Source: Aquabacterium sp.
GTDB taxonomy: Bacteria > Pseudomonadota > Gammaproteobacteria > Burkholderiales > Burkholderiaceae_C
NCBI GenBank assembly: GCA_030654555.1
Contig: JAURXG010000658.1
Location: 1 to 11,194 of the forward strand
Length of the DNA stretch: 11,194 nucleotides
Reading direction: 5' to 3'
The stretch's first letter is position 1. Every line of letters begins with the position of its first letter. Below are positions 6,517 through 11,194 of this stretch, in pieces. Position numbers and translations under genes: made by a program. The notes below the pieces were generated by a model. The model did not search any database and was not told where the DNA came from. It saw only the letters and a program-made list of their open reading frames with translations.

Positions 6517-7415
6517 GCGTCGGCATCGTCGAGCGCTTGCCGGTGGCCGCCCCGCCGCCGTGCGCCCAGGTCGAGCTGGCCTGGCTGCGCCAGCAGGTCG
6601 AGGGCCTGCCGGCGCTGCCCCAGGCGGTGTCCGAGGCCTTGCTGATGCTGCGCCGCGACGACACCAGCGTCGACGACTGTGCCGACTGCATCGCCCGCGA
6701 CCCGGCCATCACCGCGCGCATCCTGCGACTGGCCAACTCGGCGTTCTACGGGCGGGCAGGGCGCATCGCCACGGTGCACGACGCGGTGATCCTGCTGGGC
6801 CGCCGCACGCTGGGCACGCTGCTGACGGCCGCCGCCGTCTCGGCCGGGTTCGGCCCCTGCCAGTGCGCCGGCTTCGACTTCGCCGACTTCTGGCGCCACG
6901 CCTTCGGCACGGCCATCGCCGCCCAGGCGCTGGCCGCGGCGCAGGGCGGCGACGAGGCGCTGGCCTTCAGCGCCGGGTTGCTGCACGACATCGGCAGCCT
7001 GGCCCTGGTGGCCTATGCGCCCGAGGCGATGGCCGGCGCGCTGGCCTGGTCCCGCAGCCAGGATCTGCCGCTGCATCTGGCCGAGCGTGAGACGCTGGGT
7101 GTCGACCATGCCCAGGCCGGCGCCATGATCGCCGCGCACTGGCACTTCCCGCCGCCGGTGGTGGCCGCCATCGTCGACCACCATGCCACCGCGCTGGTGG
7201 CACCCGCCGATGGCGCGGCCAGCCTGACCGATCTGGTGCAGGCGGCCGACGCCATCGCCCATGCGCTGGACCTGAACGCCAGCGAGACCGAGCGCGTGCC
7301 CGACATCGACCTGTCGGTGTGGGCGCGGCTGGACCTGAACCCGAGCCAGTACCAGCGCGTGTTCGAGCGCACCGAGCAGGGCGTGGCTGCGCTGGCCCTG
7401 GCCCTGGCGCTGTAG
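6513..7415 (+). CDS. HDOD domain signalling protein
   Basis: This 300-residue soluble protein has an HDOD domain (about residues 24-225), recognisable by GLPALPQAV at 31-39, DPAITARILRLANSAFYG at 63-80, FWRHAFGTAIAAQAL at 126-140 and GLLHDIG at 155-161. HDOD domains are relatives of HD phosphohydrolases found in bacterial signalling and are generally thought to be regulatory. Here a set of possible metal ligands is visible: His129, His158, Asp159, His199, His223, His224 and Asp246, so metal binding or hydrolysis cannot be excluded. The C-terminal 60 residues are a helical tail without a known domain. GGAG at 6502-6505 precedes the start, which overlaps the previous stop by 4 nt. It probably works with the histidine kinase encoded 14 nt downstream, perhaps as an input or adaptor, but the partner is inferred from gene order only. 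Confidence 0.92.
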   Translation: MSVGIVERLPVAAPPPCAQVELAWLRQQVEGLPALPQAVSEALLMLRRDDTSVDDCADCIARDPAITARILRLANSAFYGRAGRIATVHDAVILLGRRTLGTLLTAAAVSAGFGPCQCAGFDFADFWRHAFGTAIAAQALAAAQGGDEALAFSAGLLHDIGSLALVAYAPEAMAGALAWSRSQDLPLHLAERETLGVDHAQAGAMIAAHWHFPPPVVAAIVDHHATALVAPADGAASLTDLVQAADAIAHALDLNASETERVPDIDLSVWARLDLNPSQYQRVFERTEQGVAALALALAL

Positions 7416-7417
7416 CC

Positions 7418-7423
7418 GAGGAG
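7418..7423 (+). promoter_or_regulatory. Ribosome binding site that sets the histidine kinase start
   Basis: GAGGAG lies six bases before the ATG at 7430. It decides against the longer frame from 7319, which would overlap the HDOD gene by almost 100 nt and add 37 Pro/Gly/Ala-rich residues without family character. Confidence 0.75.
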
Positions 7424-7429
7424 AACCCC

Positions 7430-8422
7430 ATGGACCTGTCCGATCTGATCCCGCTTGTGGCGGCCGGTGCCCCGCCCCAGCCCTGCGCGCGCTGCCCGCA
7501 TGTGCAACAGGTGGACGTGCTGGTGCGCAGCAACGACGAGCTGACGGCGCTGAACCACAAGCTGCGCGTGGCGCAGAGCCAGCTGATGCAGTCGGAGAAG
7601 CTGGCCTCCATCGGTCAGCTGGCCGCCGGCGTGGCGCACGAGATCAACAACCCGGTGGGCTATGTGTTCTCCAACTTCGGCACGCTGGAGAAGTACCTGG
7701 CCGACCTGTTCCGCATGCTCGATGCCTACGAGCAGGCCGAGGCCCAGCTGGCCGGCACGCCGGTGGCGGCCCGGCTGGCCGCGCTGCGCGAGCAGATCGA
7801 GCTCGACTACCTCAAGGAAGACGTGCCCACGCTGATGTCCGAGTCGCGCGAGGGCATCCGCCGCGTGCGCAAGATCGTGCAGGACCTGAAGGACTTCTCC
7901 CACGTCGACCGCCGCGAGGACTGGAGCTGGTCGGACGTGCACCAGGGCATCGACTCGACGCTGAACATCGTCAACAACGAGATCAAGTACAAGGCCGACG
8001 TGGTGCGCCAGTACGGCCAGCTGCCCGAGGTGCAGTGCATGCCCTCCGAGCTGAACCAGGTGTTCATGAACCTGCTGGTCAACGCCGCCCATGCCATCCA
8101 CCGCGACCGAGGCACCATCACCATCCGCACCGGCGCACAGGACGAGCAGGTCTGGATCGAGATCGAGGACGACGGCGACGGCATCGCCGAGGAGAACCTG
8201 ACCCGCATCTTCGACCCCTTCTTCACCACCAAGGCGGTGGGCAAGGGCACCGGGCTGGGCCTGTCGCTGTCGTACGGCATCGTGCAGAAGCACGGCGGCC
8301 GGCTCGAGGTGCACAGCGCGCTCGGCCGCGGTTCACGCTTCCGCCTGACGCTGCCGGTGCGCCAGGACGTCGGGGCAGCGCCCGCGGCGCCGGCCGGGGC
8401 GGTGACCGGGTTGATGCCATGA
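7430..8422 (+). CDS. Soluble sensor-less histidine kinase
   Basis: This 330-residue kinase has the full catalytic core: H-box LAAGVAHEINNPVGYVFSN with phospho-accepting His70, N-box NQVFMNLLVNAAHA (209-222), G1 DDGDGI (247-252), F-box FDPFFTTK (261-268) and G2 GKGTGLGLSL (271-280). HEINNP and the spacing place it near the NtrB/DctB-like HPK4 group. There is an insert of about 55 residues between the H-box and the next dimerisation helix. No membrane segment and no PAS, GAF or similar sensor domain precedes the core. The N-terminus has CARCPH at 19-24, a possible metal or redox site, followed by a coiled coil (about 28-58). It must therefore get its signal from a partner or through the cysteines. 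Its TGA overlaps the next ATG (8419-8422). Its likely targets are the three receiver domains encoded in the same operon. Confidence 0.94.
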   Translation: MDLSDLIPLVAAGAPPQPCARCPHVQQVDVLVRSNDELTALNHKLRVAQSQLMQSEKLASIGQLAAGVAHEINNPVGYVFSNFGTLEKYLADLFRMLDAYEQAEAQLAGTPVAARLAALREQIELDYLKEDVPTLMSESREGIRRVRKIVQDLKDFSHVDRREDWSWSDVHQGIDSTLNIVNNEIKYKADVVRQYGQLPEVQCMPSELNQVFMNLLVNAAHAIHRDRGTITIRTGAQDEQVWIEIEDDGDGIAEENLTRIFDPFFTTKAVGKGTGLGLSLSYGIVQKHGGRLEVHSALGRGSRFRLTLPVRQDVGAAPAAPAGAVTGLMP

Positions 8423-9741
8423 GCGCCGTGCTCAGCCCGCCAGCAGCGCCGCTGTGCGAGCCCGCCACGCCGGCCTGGACCGTGCTGTGCGTCGACGACG
8501 AGCCCAACATCCTGTCGGCGCTGCGGCGTGTGCTGCGCATGCCCGGCTACCGGGTGCTCACGGCCACCAGCGGCGTCGAGGCACTCGGCCTGCTCGAGCG
8601 CACGCCGGTCGACCTGCTGATCTCCGACATGCGCATGCCCGGCATGGATGGGGCCGCGCTGCTGGAGCAGGTGCACCACCGCTGGCCGCAGGTGCTGCGC
8701 ATGCTGCTGACCGGCCATGCCGACATGGGATCGACGGTGGCGGCCATCAACCGCGGCCGCATCCTGCGCTACATCCACAAGCCCTGGGACGAGCAGGAGC
8801 TGCTGGACGCCACGCGCGACAGCCTGGACCGGCTGGCGTTGCAGCGCGAGAAGGACCGGCTCGAAGCCTTGACCGTCGCGCAGAACGAGGCGCTGCGCCA
8901 GCTCAACGAGCAGCTCGAGGCGCGGGTGCAGGCCCGCACCCAGGCGCTGGAGGATGCCAACGGCCGGCTGCGCGGCAGCTACCTCAACTCGATCAAGGTC
9001 TTCGCCAGCCTGCTCGAGCTGCGCGGTGGCCAGTTCGCCGGCCATGGCCGACGGGTGGCGGCGGTGGCGCGGCGCATCGCCCGCGGCATGGGCCTGTCCG
9101 AGGACGACGTGGCCCAGGTCTTCGTCGCCGGCCTGCTGCACGACATCGGCCTGATCGGCATGGCCGACCCGCTGGCCGGCAAGCCGCTGGCGCGCTACAG
9201 CGCCGACGAGCTGGCGCTGTACCGCCAGCACCCGGGGCAGGCCGAACAGTCGCTGATGGCGCTGGAGGACATGCAGCCGGTGGTGGCACTGATCCGCGCC
9301 CACCACGAGCGCCACGACGGTCAGGGTTTCCCCGATGGCCTGGCCGGCGAGGCGATCCCGCTGGGCGCGCGCATCCTGGCGGTGGCCGACGCCTTCGACG
9401 ACCTGCAGAGCGGCCACCTGGTCGATCCGGGCGTGAGCCAGAAGGACGCGATGATGCTGGTGCGTCGCGCCAGTGGCAGCCAGTTCGACCCGGCCGTGGT
9501 CGAGGCCTTCTGCCGCGTCAACGAGCCGCAGCAGGCCAAGCTGCCGCAGTCGCTGCGCATCGAGTCCGACGCGCTGCAGCCCGACATGGTGCTGGCCGCC
9601 GACCTGGTGTCCAGCCGCGGCATCCTGATGCTGACCGCCGGGCAGCGCATGACGCCCGCGCTGGTGGCGCGCATCCGCGAGTTCGAGTCGCGCGAGGGCG
9701 GCAGCCTGCAGATCCACGTGCGTCCGCCGGTGCTGGCATGA
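8419..9741 (+). CDS. Response regulator with REC and variant HD-GYP domain
   Basis: This encodes 440 residues. The receiver (about 20-135) is intact: Asp26/Asp27, phosphoacceptor Asp70 in ISDMRMPGMDG, Thr98 and Lys121 in IHKPWD. A coiled coil (about 140-185) leads to an HD-GYP-type domain (190-365), a fold that normally hydrolyses c-di-GMP. Metal ligands are visible as His209, His241-Asp242, His271, His295-His296 and Asp324. However, the lysine of HDIGK is Leu245 (HDIGLIG), and GYP is GFP (303-305). The lysine contacts substrate in the Persephonella marina enzyme, so activity is doubtful. The final 60 residues (LQPDMVLAADLVSSRGILML) form a small domain often found after HD-GYP in such regulators. 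The start at 8419 overlaps the kinase stop by 4 nt; a longer frame from 8035 would lie inside the kinase. The layout resembles HnoD, a degenerate HD-GYP regulator. Confidence 0.93.
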   Translation: MSAVLSPPAAPLCEPATPAWTVLCVDDEPNILSALRRVLRMPGYRVLTATSGVEALGLLERTPVDLLISDMRMPGMDGAALLEQVHHRWPQVLRMLLTGHADMGSTVAAINRGRILRYIHKPWDEQELLDATRDSLDRLALQREKDRLEALTVAQNEALRQLNEQLEARVQARTQALEDANGRLRGSYLNSIKVFASLLELRGGQFAGHGRRVAAVARRIARGMGLSEDDVAQVFVAGLLHDIGLIGMADPLAGKPLARYSADELALYRQHPGQAEQSLMALEDMQPVVALIRAHHERHDGQGFPDGLAGEAIPLGARILAVADAFDDLQSGHLVDPGVSQKDAMMLVRRASGSQFDPAVVEAFCRVNEPQQAKLPQSLRIESDALQPDMVLAADLVSSRGILMLTAGQRMTPALVARIREFESREGGSLQIHVRPPVLA

Positions 9742-10262
9742 ACCGCGTATTGATCGTCGACGACGAACCCGCCGTGCTGGGCGCGCTGCGGCGCGGGCTG
9801 CGCCTGCACTTCGGCGCGCGCCTGCAGGTGGACCTGCAGGTCGATGCGCTGCAGGCGCTGGCCCAGGCCCGCACCCAGCCTTACGACCTGGTGATCTCCG
9901 ACCTGCGCATGCCGGCGATGGACGGCCTGGACTTCCTGGCCGGCTTCGCGCGCCTGCAGCCCGATTGCGTGCGCATGGTGCTGACAGGCAGCGCCGGCTT
10001 CGACACCGCGCAGCGCGCGATCAACGCCATCGGCGTGTTCCGCTACCTCACCAAGCCCTGGTCCGACGAGGCCCTGGCCCGGCAGGTGCAGGCCGCGCTC
10101 GACCAGGCCCGCCACCAGCGCCAGGTGGCCGCGTCGCTGCAAGGGCAGGTCGGCACGCCGCAGGAGCGCGAGCGCCGGCGGCTGGAATCGCTGGAGCCCG
10201 GCATCACCCACGTCGAATGGGGTCCGCAGGGCGAGGTGCTGATGCCCGGCGCCGGGCCCTGA
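9738..10262 (+). CDS. Stand-alone receiver-domain response regulator
   Basis: This 174-residue protein is one receiver domain plus a tail. Asp8/Asp9, phosphoacceptor Asp55 in ISDLRMPAMDG, Thr83 and Lys106 in YLTKPWSD are all present. The receiver is of the same KPW subtype as the other two in the operon. After about residue 120 come a charged helix (to about 150) and a short end with PGITHVEWGPQGEVLMPG; there is no DNA-binding or enzymatic domain. Similar PGIT-x-V-x-WGP-like tails occur, as far as I recall, on other response regulators of betaproteobacteria, but I know no function for them. Possible roles are phosphate sink, CheY-like binder or allosteric partner. Its ATG overlaps the stop of the HD-GYP gene (ATGA, 9738-9741) and it has no clear Shine-Dalgarno sequence of its own. 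It is the last gene of the operon. Confidence 0.93.
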   Translation: MNRVLIVDDEPAVLGALRRGLRLHFGARLQVDLQVDALQALAQARTQPYDLVISDLRMPAMDGLDFLAGFARLQPDCVRMVLTGSAGFDTAQRAINAIGVFRYLTKPWSDEALARQVQAALDQARHQRQVAASLQGQVGTPQERERRRLESLEPGITHVEWGPQGEVLMPGAGP

Positions 10263-10273
10263 CGGCCTGGCGC
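10249..10273 (+). terminator. Stem-loop between convergent genes, possible terminator
   Basis: GCGCCGGGCC at 10249-10258 pairs with GGCCTGGCGC at 10264-10273: nine Watson-Crick pairs and one G-U pair around a 5-nt loop that contains the stop codon of the last operon gene. Its position at the convergent junction suits an end-of-transcript structure. There is no U-tract on either strand, so it is not a canonical intrinsic terminator. An overlapping perfect 14-bp palindrome at 10244-10257 could fold instead. Confidence 0.4.
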
Positions 10274-10278
10274 GGTGG

Positions 10279-11194
10279 CTAGACCACGCGGCCCGGATTG
10301 AGCAGGCCGTCCGGATCGAGCGCCTGCTTGATGGCGCGCATCAGGCCCAGCGCCACCGGCGACTTGCGCTGCGCCATCTCGTGGCGCTTGAGCGCGCCCA
10401 CGCCATGCTCGGCCGAGAACGAGCCGCCGCAGGCCTGCACCGCGTCGTAGACGATGGTGTTGATGGCCGGCTCGTGCGTGGCCAGGAACTGGCCGGCTTC
10501 GCCGCCCTCGGGGCACTGCACGTTGTAGTGCAGGTTGCCGTCGCCCAGGTGGCCGAAGTTGACCAGCCGCACGCCGGGCACGGCGGCCCGCAGCGCGGCG
10601 TCGGTGCGTGTGCAGAACGTGGGGATGGCCGACACCGGCACCGAGATGTCGTGCTTGACGTTCAGACCTTCTTCGCTCTGCGCCAGCGGGATGGCTTCGC
10701 GCAGGTGCCACATCGCGGCCGACTGCGCCAGGCTCTCGGCCACCGCGGCATCGCCGATCACGCATTGTTCGAGGGCCGCTTCCAGCAGCGCCTCGAAGCG
10801 GCTGCGCGCAGCGTCCACGCCATCGGCGTCGGCATATTCGAGCAGCGCGATCCAGGGCGCTGGCGGCAGGGGGTGCGCCAGCTGCGGGAAGTGCCGGCGC
10901 ACCAGCGACAGCGAGAACTCGTTCATCACCTCGAAGCCGGTCAGCCCCGCGCCCAGCCGGGCCTGGGCCAGGCCCAGCAGCGCGACGCAATCGTCCAGCG
11001 ATTCGCAGCGCGCCAGCGCCGTCAGGCTGGCGGCGGGCTGCGGAAACAGCTTCAGCGTGGCCGCGGTGATAACGCCCAGCGTGCCCTCGCTGCCGATGAA
11101 AAGGTCGCGCAGGTCGTAGCCGGTGTTGTCCTTGCGCAGCCCGGTCAGGCCCTGCCACACCTCACCCTGCGCGGTGACCACTTCGAGTCCGAGG
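10279..11194 (-). CDS. FAD-linked D-2-hydroxyacid dehydrogenase, C-terminal part
   Basis: The stop is the TAG complementary to 10279-10281, and the frame stays open to the window edge, so about 305 residues are visible and the N-terminus is missing. Proteins of this family have roughly 460-480 residues, so about a third, including most of the FAD-binding domain, lies outside. The visible part begins with the end of that domain: LTGLRKDNTGYDLRDLFIGS and GTLGVITAATLKLFP. The FAD-linked oxidase C-terminal domain follows, with GHLGDGNLHYN (about 10522-10554), whose two histidines with the glutamate of SAEHG form the metal site in D-2-hydroxyglutarate dehydrogenase, and the typical end LDPDGLLNPGRVV. 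The enzyme should oxidise a D-2-hydroxyacid (D-2-hydroxyglutarate, D-lactate or similar) and pass electrons on from FAD; the exact substrate is unknown. It converges on the signalling operon with a 16-nt gap and looks functionally unrelated to it. Confidence 0.92.
   Translation of the reverse strand, partial: LGLEVVTAQGEVWQGLTGLRKDNTGYDLRDLFIGSEGTLGVITAATLKLFPQPAASLTALARCESLDDCVALLGLAQARLGAGLTGFEVMNEFSLSLVRRHFPQLAHPLPPAPWIALLEYADADGVDAARSRFEALLEAALEQCVIGDAAVAESLAQSAAMWHLREAIPLAQSEEGLNVKHDISVPVSAIPTFCTRTDAALRAAVPGVRLVNFGHLGDGNLHYNVQCPEGGEAGQFLATHEPAINTIVYDAVQACGGSFSAEHGVGALKRHEMAQRKSPVALGLMRAIKQALDPDGLLNPGRVV

Noticed and set aside
4745..6736. 663-codon open frame on the - strand opposite the EAL protein
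   Set aside because: No recognisable motif; composition is that of an antisense shadow.
7319..7429. N-terminal extension of the histidine kinase
   Set aside because: It overlaps the HDOD gene by almost 100 nt and encodes a Pro/Gly/Ala-rich string, while the ATG at 7430 has a strong GAGGAG.
8035..8418. 128-residue N-terminal extension of the REC-HD-GYP regulator
   Set aside because: It lies entirely inside the kinase catalytic domain in another frame. The receiver starts normally from the ATG at 8419.
7807..9717. 636-codon open frame on the - strand opposite the kinase and HD-GYP genes
   Set aside because: Antisense of two well-supported genes, with His/Gln/Arg-rich low-complexity translation.
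8454..9737. 428-residue extension of the last response regulator
   Set aside because: It is an out-of-frame shadow of the REC-HD-GYP gene. The receiver begins exactly at the ATG at 9738.
10535..11119. 194-codon + strand frame opposite the FAD-linked dehydrogenase
   Set aside because: Ser/Arg/Ala-rich shadow without any domain; the - strand frame has strong family motifs.

Overview
The window is GC-rich, compact DNA that looks like a betaproteobacterium of the order Burkholderiales. The main clue is the order nuoM, nuoN, a small DUF2818 membrane protein, a NUDIX hydrolase and a DUF1178 protein, which I know as a typical Burkholderiales arrangement at the 3' end of the complex I operon. A Leptothrix/Rubrivivax/Ideonella-like genus would fit, but the sequence alone does not settle the genus. 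No tRNA, rRNA, CRISPR array, insertion sequence or attachment site was seen.

Region 1 (1-3184, + strand) holds the end of nuoM, complete nuoN, DUF2818, an ADP-ribose-pyrophosphatase-like NUDIX protein and DUF1178. Gaps are 3-27 nt, which suggests read-through from the nuo operon.

Region 2 (3185-3406) is the only sizeable intergenic stretch. It has a 12-bp GC-rich direct repeat, an AT-rich island with an extended -10-like element, a perfect 16-bp palindrome and a second inverted repeat just before the next start codon.

Region 3 (3407-10262, + strand) is the most interesting part: six tightly packed signalling genes, five junctions, four of them 4-nt ATGA overlaps and the fifth a 14-nt gap. 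In order they encode (i) a 973-residue PAS-PAS-GGDEF-EAL-REC-coiled coil-PAS protein, (ii) a 63-residue protein of unknown function, (iii) an HDOD protein, (iv) a soluble histidine kinase with no membrane segment and no recognisable sensor domain, (v) a REC-HD-GYP-type response regulator and (vi) a stand-alone REC protein. One kinase is therefore encoded with three receiver domains of the same KPW subtype. The cyclic-di-GMP domains are all altered at key positions: GGDEF reads GDAEF, the EAL domain lacks the glutamate of the usual AEGVE motif and has DEFGTG for DDFGTG, and the HD-GYP domain has HDIGL for HDIGK and GFP for GYP. My reading is a branched phospho-signalling module whose c-di-GMP-type domains may bind or regulate more than catalyse. 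The architecture recalls the Shewanella HnoK/HnoB/HnoD system, in which a soluble kinase phosphorylates an EAL regulator and a degenerate HD-GYP regulator, but no H-NOX sensor is seen here and the HDOD protein or the small protein could fill that role.

Region 4 (10263-11194) has a 16-nt convergent gap containing part of a strong stem-loop, then on the - strand the C-terminal two thirds of an FAD-linked D-2-hydroxyacid dehydrogenase that runs off the window end. It appears unrelated to the signalling operon.
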